Part shown: positions 53,959 through 63,931 of the stretch, piece after piece
How positions within the stretch are numbered: position 1 is the stretch's first letter
Layout of the letters: each line of letters begins with the position of its first letter
Assembly (NCBI GenBank): GCA_949283575.1
Contig: CASDSU010000028.1
Coordinates: 316,849-380,848 of the forward strand
Length of the DNA stretch: 64,000 nt
Reading direction: 5' to 3'
Origin: an uncultured Eubacteriales bacterium
GTDB taxonomy: Bacteria; Bacillota; Clostridia; TANB77; UBA1234
Translations under genes and position numbers: made by a program
The notes under the pieces: generated by a model
What the model saw: only the letters and a program-made list of their open reading frames with translations
Told to the model about the DNA's origin: nothing
The model's database searches: none

Positions 53959-54972
53959 ATGAATAAAAAAAGTAAATCTTCGAGAAAGCTTTTAGTAATT
54001 AAGATTATTGCTGTTTTGTGCATTGTAGGATTGTCTTTGGGGTTTGGCTTTTCTCAAGTTGGACTAGATAAAATAATCGAGGCTAATTCTGTTGATGAAA
54101 TTTTGACAAGTGCACAAGACTATTTGAATGAAAACCTTATAAGAAATAATACTTCCACAAATGATATTAACCAAGAAACTATTGAGAGTATGTATGATTT
54201 GATGGAAGTTGATGGCGAGCTTGGTGTATATGTTTTTGACGTTGGACAAGCTGATTGTACGCTTGTTAGCTGTGATGGAGAGTATATGCTTATCGACGCT
54301 GGTAATAATGATGATGGGAAATTTATCGTTTCTCAGCTTAAGAGCATGGGCATAACAAAGATTAAATATTTGATTGGAACTCATCCGCATGAAGATCACA
54401 TAGGTGGTTTGGATGATGTACTTAAGAATATTAAAGTCGAAAATCTATATATGCCAGATGTTGATTATGATTCTGCAACATATAGGCATGTTGTTTCAGC
54501 TGCTAACGACAATAATATTAAAATTGTTGCTCCTAAGCTTGGCCATGTTTTCTATATCGGCGAAGCAAAATGCGAGATCATGGGGATTGACAGTGATAAT
54601 GAAGAGACTAACCAAACATCAATCATTATCGAAACAACTCATGGCGAGAATAATTTCTTGTTTATGGGTGATGCAGAAATTCCTAATGAAGAAAAGCGTT
54701 TATGGAATGATGTAGATGTTCTTAAAGTTGGACATCATGGTTCAAGCACAAGTACTTCTGATGATTTTTTGGAGCAGACTATGCCTGAAGTCGCAATTAT
54801 TTCTTGTGGTGAAGGCAATTCGTATGGACATCCTCATAAAGAAGTCATGGCAGCTTTGAAATACTTTGACGTTCAAGTGTATAGAACTGATACACAAGGT
54901 ACGATTCATGTTATTAGTGATGGAAAAACGTATGAAATTAATACGCTTGACATCGATTTGGATGGAAAATAA
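53959..54972 (+). CDS. ComEC/Rec2-like membrane-anchored metallo-beta-lactamase hydrolase
   Basis: This 337-residue protein has an N-terminal membrane helix, a linker of about 70 residues and a metallo-beta-lactamase domain. The domain has YVFDVGQADCTLV, LIDAGNN, THPHEDHIGGLDD (the metal-binding HxHxDH), FMGDAE and KVGHHGSSTSTSDDFL. The domain equals the C-terminal hydrolase of ComEC without its channel part. It probably acts outside the cell on nucleic acid or phosphodiesters. The ATG at 53959 follows GGAGG by 8 bases. Confidence 0.85.
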   Translation: MNKKSKSSRKLLVIKIIAVLCIVGLSLGFGFSQVGLDKIIEANSVDEILTSAQDYLNENLIRNNTSTNDINQETIESMYDLMEVDGELGVYVFDVGQADCTLVSCDGEYMLIDAGNNDDGKFIVSQLKSMGITKIKYLIGTHPHEDHIGGLDDVLKNIKVENLYMPDVDYDSATYRHVVSAANDNNIKIVAPKLGHVFYIGEAKCEIMGIDSDNEETNQTSIIIETTHGENNFLFMGDAEIPNEEKRLWNDVDVLKVGHHGSSTSTSDDFLEQTMPEVAIISCGEGNSYGHPHKEVMAALKYFDVQVYRTDTQGTIHVISDGKTYEINTLDIDLDGK

Positions 54973-54984
54973 TATTTTTTTGTA

Positions 54985-55029
54985 AAAAAGGACAAGGGGT
55001 CACTTAAACGTCCCCCTGTCCATTTTTTT
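54985..55029. terminator. Bidirectional terminator
   Basis: GGACAAGGGG pairs with CCCCCTGTCC, with ACGTCC in the loop. A/T runs lie on both sides. It separates convergent genes. Confidence 0.75.
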
Positions 55030-55030
55030 A

Positions 55031-56203
55031 TTATTTTAAATCTCCTGAACCTGTTGATGTTAAATCGTTTGTTTCAATTTGTTTTAAAAGTTTATAGCAA
55101 AGTTCGGCTGCTTCACCACGTGATGTTATATTACTTGGATTAACAACGTTATTTGATGAACCTTGAATTATTTGATAAGCAGAAAGATTTTGAATAGCTT
55201 GCATTGCCCAAGATGGAATGCTAGTTGCATCAGAATAATTAATTTTTTCATCGGTATTTACAGCATCAGTTTTAACAAGTAGAGCATTGTTAATCATTAC
55301 AAAAGCTTCTGCTCTTGTGATTGGTAAGTTTGGATAAAGATATAGTGAATCACTATCATCGGCAACACCACTTATTATTTCCATTTCATAAGCAATTTTT
55401 GCTTTTTCAAGCATCCAATCAGGAATTAAATCTTCATCTGCAAAAGTTATATCTGCAACATTCTCTGTATCATTGATATCTAGAACAGAAAGAAGGAACA
55501 GCAAAAATTCTCCACGAGACATTTGCTTATCAGGACAGTAATAAAAGTCGTTACCAATTTGTTCACCAATAACAAATCCTCTAGCAGCTAAGTGAGAAGC
55601 AGAAAAATTTGCCCAATGTTCTTGCATATCCTTGTAATAGAAAGGAATAATGGGATCTGTAGGTCTTATTACTTCAATAGTTACTGTACCAACGTTAGAA
55701 TAATATTCTCCTGATTCTAGTCTAAAAGTAAAAGAATCTAAACCTGCAAAATCACCACTAGGTGTATAAGAGAATGTAGGATCACCTGAATTTTCGTGTA
55801 TAAGTGCGCCACTTGCCGGATTTGTAATAATTACAAAGTTAAAAGTTTCATCACCTGAAACACTAGCTTCCATTGCTGCTGTTAAAGTTTCATTTATATT
55901 AATAGTAAATGTAGAATCCAAAGCTGTACTATTTAGAATATTTTCTAGATCATCGCTTTCGTCTCCACTAATATCTCCGCTAATTTCACCAGAAATATCA
56001 CCACTAACTTCACCTGAAGGTGTTGTGTCATCAATATCTCCAGATTCATCTGGTTGTTCTGTTGGTGGAACTTCACCACTTTCAACAATTTCGCCAGATT
56101 CTCCTGAAACTATAGGCGTTTCTTCTGTAGTAGCTAAAGCTAAATTACATCCAAGAATAATAAAAAGGGATGTAAGAATCAAAAAATTTTTCTTTAAATT
56201 CAT
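55031..56203 (-). CDS. Secreted SLH-domain protein with Ser-Gly-Asp/Glu repeat
   Basis: This 390-residue protein has a signal peptide, then an acidic low-complexity stretch built on SGE/SGD (about residues 35-85, including EVSGDISGEISGDISGD), one cadherin/Big-type domain (SGALIHENSGDPTFSYTPSG), and three S-layer homology units from about residue 200. The units include YKDMQEHWANFSASHLAARG, IPDWMLEKAKIAYEMEIISG and IPSWAMQAIQNLSAYQIIQG. SLH units attach proteins to cell wall polymers. GGAGG lies 5 bases before the chosen ATG. It is one of the few minus-strand genes right of the origin. Confidence 0.85.
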   Translation of the reverse strand: MNLKKNFLILTSLFIILGCNLALATTEETPIVSGESGEIVESGEVPPTEQPDESGDIDDTTPSGEVSGDISGEISGDISGDESDDLENILNSTALDSTFTININETLTAAMEASVSGDETFNFVIITNPASGALIHENSGDPTFSYTPSGDFAGLDSFTFRLESGEYYSNVGTVTIEVIRPTDPIIPFYYKDMQEHWANFSASHLAARGFVIGEQIGNDFYYCPDKQMSRGEFLLFLLSVLDINDTENVADITFADEDLIPDWMLEKAKIAYEMEIISGVADDSDSLYLYPNLPITRAEAFVMINNALLVKTDAVNTDEKINYSDATSIPSWAMQAIQNLSAYQIIQGSSNNVVNPSNITSRGEAAELCYKLLKQIETNDLTSTGSGDLK

Positions 56204-56327
56204 AAAAACCTCCATAAATTTAGTAAATATTTTTGTGTCAGTACTATTGTTATCAAATCAGAATATTAATATAACAAACAAAATTTGGAATTTTCATAGA
56301 TAAAATATCCAAAAAATGTATAAAAAT

Positions 56328-56356
56328 TTGACAAGTGATTAAAATAATAGTAAAAT
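56328..56356 (+). promoter_or_regulatory. Promoter of the 3D-domain gene
   Basis: TTGACA, 17 bases, TAAAAT, 38 bases before the start at 56395. Confidence 0.75.
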
Positions 56357-56394
56357 CAGGTGCGTTCGACGTTATATCAAGAAAGGAGTATTTA

Positions 56395-57225
56395 ATGGAA
56401 GAACAAGGCAGTATAGTCTTACAAAAGAAAATGATTTTAGCTTTATTTACAATTATTTTTACAATAATGTCTGGAATTTATGTAGTAGGAAACAATTTCA
56501 AAAATTACGAAAAAATGGCTGTAGCTAGCGGAAGTGAAGTAGTAGAAAGTAATACAAATATGAATGAAAATGATATTATATTAATCGAACAAATAGCTTA
56601 TGCTGCAGTAGAAGAAATTTCGGAAGAGATTGTGGAAGATGAACAAACAACAAGTGGAGAAATTGACAAAGTAAGTGAACTAGAAGAAAAGATACAAATT
56701 GCAAAAAATGACAGAATTACTAGTCAGACGGTATCAAGAAAAAAAGCGAGAGAAGATACAATTTTAGAAAAAGCTGAAACAGTTAGTGAAGTGACATCGA
56801 ATAGCGTAGGCGAAAATGAAAATCAAAAAGAGAATACAACGAAATATGTTTCATATAAAAGTTTAGCAGAAGATAATCCGCCTGAAGAATATTCAAGTGT
56901 AGTTGAAGTATCTGCGACAGCGTATTGCTTATGTAAAAAATGTTGTGGTAAGTCTCCATCAAATCCTAATTATGGAATGACTGCATCTGGTATAAGAATT
57001 GTTCCTGGTTCAGGAATAAAGGTTATAGCAGTAGATCCTAAAATAATTCCACTTGGATCTAAAGTTTATGTTGAAGGTTTGAACGGTGCGTGGGATTATG
57101 GATATGCAACAGCGAGTGATACAGGTAGTGCAATTAAAGATTATAAAATCGATTTATACATGGATACGCATTCAGAAGCGTTAACATGGGGCAGAAAAAA
57201 AGTTAATGTATATGTTATAGATTAA
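56395..57225 (+). CDS. Secreted 3D-domain protein (cell wall hydrolase-like)
   Basis: This 276-residue protein has an N-terminal membrane helix, a Glu/Ser-rich linker and a C-terminal 3D domain. The domain contains VSATAYCLCKKCCGKSP, MTASGIRIVPGSG, IAVDPKIIPLGSKVYVEG, ASDTGSAIKDYKIDLYMDTH and the ending GRKKVNVYVI. Its three conserved Asp residues define the domain, which has the double-psi beta-barrel fold of lytic transglycosylases and resuscitation factors. The start at 56395 follows AAAGGAG by 6 bases; the longer frame from 56335 lies within the promoter. Confidence 0.88.
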   Translation: MEEQGSIVLQKKMILALFTIIFTIMSGIYVVGNNFKNYEKMAVASGSEVVESNTNMNENDIILIEQIAYAAVEEISEEIVEDEQTTSGEIDKVSELEEKIQIAKNDRITSQTVSRKKAREDTILEKAETVSEVTSNSVGENENQKENTTKYVSYKSLAEDNPPEEYSSVVEVSATAYCLCKKCCGKSPSNPNYGMTASGIRIVPGSGIKVIAVDPKIIPLGSKVYVEGLNGAWDYGYATASDTGSAIKDYKIDLYMDTHSEALTWGRKKVNVYVID

Positions 57226-57244
57226 ATCTGCAAAATCAAGAATG

Positions 57245-57277
57245 CCTAAGAGAAGAAAGATTCTCTTAGGTTTTTTT
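57245..57277 (+). terminator. Rho-independent terminator
   Basis: CCTAAGAGAA pairs with TTCTCTTAGG, followed by seven T. Confidence 0.88.
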
Positions 57278-57351
57278 GTTTTTTGTAATATATGAGTAAA
57301 AAAAATGTAACAAAAAATTAATAAAAGTGTCAAAAAGTACTTCCGTAAATG

Positions 57352-57367
57352 CTTTTCACGTGAAACA
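57352..57367. promoter_or_regulatory. parS-like site 4
   Basis: CTTTTCACGTGAAACA differs by two bases from the consensus, in the gap before the giant surface gene. Confidence 0.7.
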
Positions 57368-57477
57368 TGTGCCTGAAAAAATAACCACTAGAATATATAA
57401 AATAAAAGAGATATTATGACATTGGATTAGAATGAGCAAAAATAATATGCAAAAGATGTTTGAGGAGGGGTCAGAAA

Positions 57478-60400
57478 ATGGCAAAACTTTTTTTAGAAGA
57501 AACGGAAGAAAAAATGAAAAAAATTAATACTAGGTCAAATCAAAAAGGTGTATCAATGATAACTTTGGTAATCACGATAATTGTTTTATTGATATTGCTT
57601 GCATTTGCTTTTGGATACTCTGGAGGTTCGATAAACGAAGCGAGTAGAGCTGAATTTTTCCAAGAGGTATCTTTGGTAGAGCAACAATCTTCAGAGAAAA
57701 GATTTGCTAATCAAATATATGGAACAGGTGAGGTAATTGAAAATAAGGGGTTCTATAAAACAAAAATAAAGAATCCACCTGAAGATTTCGTGAGTTTTAG
57801 CGAAGATGCCATCTATGGATATGTAGTAGACCTAGAATACATAGATTTTGATGACGAAGCTAAGAGGGGTTGGGATTATAAAAAATTTGCAACAAATACA
57901 GAATCAAATATTGTTGAGTTTGGAGTAGATGATGTTTATATCTATGATAAAGACGGAAAAGTTTATTACGTAGGAGGATATGTATCTGATGACGGAACAT
58001 ACTACACGAAAGACGCACTTGAAAAAGCAGGTCCAGAAATTGTGTCAGTAGATAAAACATTGGCAGAGAATAAGAAAAGTGTAAAGCTAACGATACTAGT
58101 TAAAAAAATAAACGGTGGAGACTTAACAGTAGAAGTTGATGGAAAAGAAGCAACAAGAATTTCAGAAAAAGGAACAGAAGAAAAATACGAATTTACTGTA
58201 TATGAAAATAGAACGCATAAAATAAAAGCAACAGAAGAAGGTCAAGGAACAACAACATCTTCAGTGGAAGTAACAGAAATAGATGCAGAAGTATATACAA
58301 TAACTTATAATGCAAACGGTGGAACAAACGCACCTGGGGTGCAATCAAAAACAGAAAATGTAATAATGCAAATAACAACACAAGTTCCTGTAAGGAACGG
58401 ATATATATTTTTAGGATGGAATGAAAATGCATCTGAAACAGTAGCTACATATAAACCAGGTTCAGAATTTACATTAAACAAAAATACAATGTTATATGCA
58501 ATATGGACTACAGACCAAAACAGAGTTTTTAGTGTAATGTATAATGCAAATGGTGGAGATGGAGCACCTGCAGGTGAATCAAATTTGAAAGGTAACTACA
58601 CAATAGCAACAGAAACACCAACAAGATCAGGATATGGATTTGAAGGTTGGAGTACAGATCCAAAAGCATCAACAGCTATGTATCATGCAGGTGATACAAT
58701 AACATTATCAGAAAACCTTGTATTATATGCTGTATGGATGAGAGGAACAAAAACAGTTTTGGTAACAGTAGAACCAGAAGGAGCTGGAACAGTAACAGGA
58801 AATGGAGCAAGACTTTCAGGAGGAGAAGTATACGTATCAACAATACCAGCACAAGGATATACATTTAAAAATTGGACAGTAAAAAGTGGCGGAATAAATT
58901 TAACAAACACAACAACAGTATCAACAAACTTTATTATGCCAGATAATGATGTGGAATTAGTAGCAAATTATGAAATAAACGGATTAACAGTAAGGTATAA
59001 CAGTAATAAAGGATCAATCATATCAAAAACAGAAGTTGTAGAATATGGGGACGAAATAATATTAACAACATTAGAGCCAGTGAGATATGGTTATGATTTT
59101 ATAGGATGGGCATTAAGTCAAGATGCAAAAACTCCAGAGTACCATGCAGGAGATTTATATACAGTGTTCCAAAATACAGTATTTTATGCAGTGTGGGTAG
59201 AACATGTACAAACATATACAATAACATATGATTTTAATGGTGGAACAGGAAATAAAAATGGCGGAATAGGAATTTTCAATCCACAAATAAAATCACAAGG
59301 TGGATCAATACAAATACCAGTTGGAGGCGCAGATGAACCATTTAGATTAGACTTTACATTTAAAGGATGGGCACTAAAAGAAAATGCAGATGAAGATGAT
59401 GTAGTATTAAGACCGGGCGATACATACTATAAAGATAAAGACTTAACTTTATATGCAGTATGGAAAGACGAAGTAGCGCCAAGATCAACAATAACTGTGC
59501 AGCAGGATGAAGGCTCGGAACAAATAAAATTGATAGGAAAATCACATGATGAAGGAATAATAGCAGGGTATGCGTGGACGATGTCTGATACAGTTCCACT
59601 TTTTTGGGAAACAGAGAAAGCAGGAACAAAAGATGTAGAAGTTGAAAAAGAAGTAGTGCAAAAAGGAAGACATTATTTCTGGGTAAAAGACGTAACAGGA
59701 AACTATAGTGTAGAAAGCATAATGATATATGAAGTAAAATTTGATGCAAAAGGGGGAATTGGGGCTCCAGAGACACAATTCCAAGCAGAGGATGTAGAGC
59801 TAAGATTATCATCAAAAGTATTAACAAGAGAACGTTATGTGTTCTTAGGATGGTCAACATCTACAAACCCAGGAAAAACAGAAAACGATGTAGAATACTT
59901 TAAAGGTGGAACAATAAAACTTAATGCAGATGTGACTTTAAGAGCTGTATGGGGAGAAACATTCTTCAAATTAAGTGCAAACTCAGGAGTATCACAAATA
60001 GATGGAGAAAACATAATAATAACAATAACTAAAAGTTTATATACGGGAAATATAAAAGTGAGAAGTGAAGATACTTTAATAGCAACTGGAACTGAAAGCA
60101 ATGGTATATTGACAATTGTTCCAGGAACAAAAGTTGGAGAAACAATACTATATGTAGAAGAAGATAGAACAGGATTTACAGAAAAAGTAACAGTAATAAT
60201 AAATAAAGGAATAAGACAATTAACAATAAACGAAACAAATAAGATATTTGTATACGGAGATTCAAGTGCACAAATAGGATTTACATACAGAGGAAAAGAT
60301 TCTTCAACAACAGTAATATCAAACAACACATCAGTAGCAGTACCAACACTTAATGGAAAAATAGTAACAATAACACCAAAAAATTATGGTACAGCAATAG

Positions 60401-61515
60401 TAACAATACGAATAGCTGAAGATGATCAATACTTAGAAAGAGTAGGAGAAATTGCGGTAACAGTATCAAAAAGAGAAGTAGTGATAACACCGGCAAGTAA
60501 TCAGAAAAAAGTATATGATGGAACAGCAGTAACACCAACGTTAACATATTCATACAAAGGAAATGTAACAGGAGAAGTACCTGGATTCACAGGAATTTTA
60601 GAAAGAGCGATAGGTGTAGACGTAGGAAAATATGAAATTAATAAAGGAACTTTGGCACTTACAAATAACGGATCATTCATAGCAACAAACTACACACTAA
60701 AGTTAAGTCCAACAAAAGTATATTTTGAAATCACTCCAAAACCAATTACACCACCAACAGCAATTACACCACAAACATATGATGGAACAATAAAATATGG
60801 AATACTAAGTGGTGCAGAATATATAAGAGGCGGACAATATGCACAAACAAATGCTGGAAAATATACAGCAGTAGCAACTTTGGCAGACACTAAAAACTTC
60901 ATGTGGTCGGATACCAATAATACAACAGCAAAAAATATAGCGTGGGAAATAACAAGTTATAATTTAACAGGTGGAAAAATAAAAGTAAATCCTGTATCAA
61001 GCGTGACATATACAGGAAATGAAATTAGACCTACACCAACAGTTGTATATGATAGCAAAAAAACATTGGTAAACGGAACAGACTATACACTATCATATTC
61101 AAACAATATAAATGTAGGAACAGCAACAATAATAATAACAGGAAAAGGAAACTATTCAGGAACAATAACAACAACATTCCAAATAACAAAAGCTACAATG
61201 AAAGTAGATTCATCAGACTATACAGGAATATTCGACAATCAAAACCATACAATATCAGTAAAACCAACATGGCCATCATCAGGAACAACGATCTACTATT
61301 CAACAACAGCATTAACATCAAGTAACTACACATCGGCCTCAACAAGTGCTATATATTACAAAAATGTAGGCACATACACAATCTACTATTACATAATAAA
61401 CTCAAATTTTTATGACTATAGTGGAAGTCAAAAAGTAACAATAAATCCAAAATCAATTGATTTAGTTGATAAAAATGGAGTTGTTCGGAGCAAATATAAC
61501 TGTATCAGGAGTTAA
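57478..61515 (+). CDS. Giant surface protein with pilin-like leader, N-terminal part (frameshifted)
   Basis: This frame of 1345 residues starts at the ATG after GAGGAGGGG. A prepilin-like leader, NQKGVSMITLVITIIVLLIL, is followed by a soluble region. From about residue 270 come InlB/Listeria-Bacteroides type repeats (ITYNANGG, GYIFLGWNENA, LYAIWT; then four or more further copies), a divergent copy (VTVEPEGAGTVTG), a central Ig-like region, and MBG/YDG-type domains (QKKVYDGTAVTPTLTYSY; NGTDYTLSYSNN). The C-terminal end SKYNCIRS is an artefact of a frame break near 61470-61485; the natural continuation is in the next frame. It is a very large exported adhesin-like protein. Confidence 0.8.
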   Translation: MAKLFLEETEEKMKKINTRSNQKGVSMITLVITIIVLLILLAFAFGYSGGSINEASRAEFFQEVSLVEQQSSEKRFANQIYGTGEVIENKGFYKTKIKNPPEDFVSFSEDAIYGYVVDLEYIDFDDEAKRGWDYKKFATNTESNIVEFGVDDVYIYDKDGKVYYVGGYVSDDGTYYTKDALEKAGPEIVSVDKTLAENKKSVKLTILVKKINGGDLTVEVDGKEATRISEKGTEEKYEFTVYENRTHKIKATEEGQGTTTSSVEVTEIDAEVYTITYNANGGTNAPGVQSKTENVIMQITTQVPVRNGYIFLGWNENASETVATYKPGSEFTLNKNTMLYAIWTTDQNRVFSVMYNANGGDGAPAGESNLKGNYTIATETPTRSGYGFEGWSTDPKASTAMYHAGDTITLSENLVLYAVWMRGTKTVLVTVEPEGAGTVTGNGARLSGGEVYVSTIPAQGYTFKNWTVKSGGINLTNTTTVSTNFIMPDNDVELVANYEINGLTVRYNSNKGSIISKTEVVEYGDEIILTTLEPVRYGYDFIGWALSQDAKTPEYHAGDLYTVFQNTVFYAVWVEHVQTYTITYDFNGGTGNKNGGIGIFNPQIKSQGGSIQIPVGGADEPFRLDFTFKGWALKENADEDDVVLRPGDTYYKDKDLTLYAVWKDEVAPRSTITVQQDEGSEQIKLIGKSHDEGIIAGYAWTMSDTVPLFWETEKAGTKDVEVEKEVVQKGRHYFWVKDVTGNYSVESIMIYEVKFDAKGGIGAPETQFQAEDVELRLSSKVLTRERYVFLGWSTSTNPGKTENDVEYFKGGTIKLNADVTLRAVWGETFFKLSANSGVSQIDGENIIITITKSLYTGNIKVRSEDTLIATGTESNGILTIVPGTKVGETILYVEEDRTGFTEKVTVIINKGIRQLTINETNKIFVYGDSSAQIGFTYRGKDSSTTVISNNTSVAVPTLNGKIVTITPKNYGTAIVTIRIAEDDQYLERVGEIAVTVSKREVVITPASNQKKVYDGTAVTPTLTYSYKGNVTGEVPGFTGILERAIGVDVGKYEINKGTLALTNNGSFIATNYTLKLSPTKVYFEITPKPITPPTAITPQTYDGTIKYGILSGAEYIRGGQYAQTNAGKYTAVATLADTKNFMWSDTNNTTAKNIAWEITSYNLTGGKIKVNPVSSVTYTGNEIRPTPTVVYDSKKTLVNGTDYTLSYSNNINVGTATIIITGKGNYSGTITTTFQITKATMKVDSSDYTGIFDNQNHTISVKPTWPSSGTTIYYSTTALTSSNYTSASTSAIYYKNVGTYTIYYYIINSNFYDYSGSQKVTINPKSIDLVDKNGVVRSKYNCIRS

Positions 61516-63898
61516 AAACAAGGAATACACGGGAAGTGCAATAACGCAAGATATAACAGTAAAAGAAAACGAACAAAATAGAACGTTAGTAAATGGAACA
61601 GACTATACAGTGTCATATTCAAATAATGTAAATGTAGGAACAGCAACAGTAACAATTACAGGTAAAGGAAATTTCACCGGAACAAAAAAAGTAAACTTCA
61701 GCATATTAGGTGATACAATAACAATAAATAAGAGTACAAATTCACTAGTATCATCACTAACAGTATCAATGTCAAAGAAGATATCAGTAACAACTTTACA
61801 ATACAAGATAGACAATGGTTCGTGGACTAACTATACAGGTGCAATAACAATAACAAAAGACTGCACAGTATATGGACGTTCAGTACATAACGGAAATACA
61901 ATAGGTTCAAACTCAATAACAATAACAAACATATGCGAACACAGTTTTACAACAGTAACATGTACAACAGACTCAACATGTATATACTGTGGAGAATTAA
62001 AACAAACCAAATTAGGACATACATTCACATCACAAACAGCAACAAGTACATACTTAAAGAGCGCAGCAACATGTTTAAATAAAGCAGTATATTATTATAA
62101 ATGTAGTAGATGTACAGTAAAAGGAACAACAACTTATGAATATGGAAGCCCATTAGGACATAGTTACACATCCCAAACGGCAACAGCAACATACTTAAAG
62201 TCTGAGGCAACATGTTTAAATAAAGCAGTATATTATTATAAATGTAGTAGATGTACAGTAAAAGGAACAACAACTTATGAATATGGAAGCCCATTAGGAC
62301 ATAATTTTACATCGCAAACTGTAACAGCAACGTATAAAAGAAGCGATGCGACATGTACAGCAGCGGCAACATATTATTACAAATGTAGTAGATGTACAGT
62401 GGCAGGAACAAATTATTATTCAAATGGAAATTCATTAGGACACGCATTTAATACAAAATCAGCAACATCAACATATTTAAAAACAGGGGCAACATGTACA
62501 GCATCAGCAGTATACTATTATAAATGCGATAGATGTTCGCAAGCAGGAACAAATACTTATTCGTCAGGAAACGCGCTTGGACATAACTTCACATCACAGA
62601 CACAAACATCAACATATCTAAAGAGTGCAGCAAGATGTACAGCGAACGCAACATATTATTATAAATGTTCAAGATGTTCAACTAAAGGTACAAGTTCATA
62701 TACAGCATCTGGCACAGCGTTAGGTCACAGCTACGGAAGTTATACAATAACAAAATCAGCAACATGTACAAAAGATGGTACGAAAGAGCGTAAATGTACA
62801 AGATGTGGTGTAGCTCAAACAGTAACAATAGAAAAATTAGGACATAGTTATGGAAGCTGGACAACAACAAAAGAATCGACATGTATAACTAAAGGAAGTC
62901 AAAAACGAACATGCTCAAGATGTAACAATTCAGAAACTCGATCATTAGCACTTGACAGTAGTGCTCATTATGGACCAACAGCAATGGAGATATATGTAAG
63001 TGCAACATGTACAGTGGCAAGTAAAGCTAGAGAAAGATGCTCGGCATGTAATGGCTTAACTGGTTATATATCTACTGGTGGTTCTCCATTAGGTCATAAC
63101 TATAGTGCAGCAACATGTACAAAAGCGAAAACATGTAAAAGATGTGGTACAAAAAGTGGAAGCTCACTTGGTCACAATTGGGGAAGCTATTCGACAACAA
63201 AATCAGCAACATGTACAGCATCAGGAACGAAAAAGAGAACTTGTCAAAGATCAGGATGTAGCGCATCGCAAACAGCAACAATATCGGCATTAGGACACAA
63301 TTATGCATCACAAACAACAACAAGCACATATTTAAAAACAGCAGCTAAATGTACTTCTGCAGCAGTATACTATTATAAATGTACAAGATGTACAGCAAAG
63401 GGAAGTAGTACTTATACATCAGGAACGTCATTAGGGCATAGTGGAAGTACTGCTGGAAATCTTCTATCATCAGCAACATGTACATCTGCAGCAAAATATG
63501 GAAATGTATGTACAAGATGTGGCGTACATATAGGTACAGTTAGCGTCGGTTCTCCATTAGGACATAGCTATAGTGCAGCAACATGTACAAAAGCGAAAAC
63601 ATGTAAAAGATGCGGAGCTACAAGCGGAAGTTCACTGGGACATAATTATAGTGCAGCAACATGTACAAAAGCGAAAACATGTAAAAGATGTGGTGCAAAA
63701 AGTGGAAGTGCACTTGGCCATAGTTATGGAAGTTATACGACAATAAAAGCGGCAACATGTACCTCATCAGGAATAAAAAAGAGATATTGTAGTAGATGTA
63801 GTGCGTCACAAAGTAAAACAATATCTAAATTAGGACATAGATGGGTAAGGAGAAATAATAAATATACGTGCTCTAGATGTGGTATTTCTCGATATTAG
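61466..63898 (+). CDS. Giant surface protein, C-terminal part with Cys-pair/LGH repeats (frameshifted)
   Basis: This part, at most 810 residues, has no ribosome binding site of its own and continues the MBG-type domain (NGTDYTVSYSNNVNVGTATV) that the previous frame left. Then comes a chitobiase-like segment and about 15 repeats of 25-47 residues, each with ATC..., YYKCSRC or KRTCSRC Cys pairs and ending LGH. Two 97-base segments (62066-62162 and 62207-62303) are identical with a 141-base period. A short unit, SAATCTKAKTCKRCG, occurs at 63.1, 63.57 and 63.65 kb. Removing one base near 61475-61483 fuses it to the upstream frame (about 2,140 residues together). Confidence 0.75.
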   Translation: MIKMELFGANITVSGVKNKEYTGSAITQDITVKENEQNRTLVNGTDYTVSYSNNVNVGTATVTITGKGNFTGTKKVNFSILGDTITINKSTNSLVSSLTVSMSKKISVTTLQYKIDNGSWTNYTGAITITKDCTVYGRSVHNGNTIGSNSITITNICEHSFTTVTCTTDSTCIYCGELKQTKLGHTFTSQTATSTYLKSAATCLNKAVYYYKCSRCTVKGTTTYEYGSPLGHSYTSQTATATYLKSEATCLNKAVYYYKCSRCTVKGTTTYEYGSPLGHNFTSQTVTATYKRSDATCTAAATYYYKCSRCTVAGTNYYSNGNSLGHAFNTKSATSTYLKTGATCTASAVYYYKCDRCSQAGTNTYSSGNALGHNFTSQTQTSTYLKSAARCTANATYYYKCSRCSTKGTSSYTASGTALGHSYGSYTITKSATCTKDGTKERKCTRCGVAQTVTIEKLGHSYGSWTTTKESTCITKGSQKRTCSRCNNSETRSLALDSSAHYGPTAMEIYVSATCTVASKARERCSACNGLTGYISTGGSPLGHNYSAATCTKAKTCKRCGTKSGSSLGHNWGSYSTTKSATCTASGTKKRTCQRSGCSASQTATISALGHNYASQTTTSTYLKTAAKCTSAAVYYYKCTRCTAKGSSTYTSGTSLGHSGSTAGNLLSSATCTSAAKYGNVCTRCGVHIGTVSVGSPLGHSYSAATCTKAKTCKRCGATSGSSLGHNYSAATCTKAKTCKRCGAKSGSALGHSYGSYTTIKAATCTSSGIKKRYCSRCSASQSKTISKLGHRWVRRNNKYTCSRCGISRY

Positions 63899-63931
63899 TA
63901 AAAATAATTGAAACAAACTGGGAGTGATAAA

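Noticed and set aside
62066-63700. Possible CRISPR array because of repeated segments
   Set aside because: The repeats keep a single reading frame, vary in length (25-47 codons) and encode Cys-pair/LGH units; there are no uniform short repeats with unique spacers.
58193-63821. Leucine- and tyrosine-rich minus-strand frames
   Set aside because: They are shadows of the threonine-rich, ACA-rich repeat protein on the plus strand.
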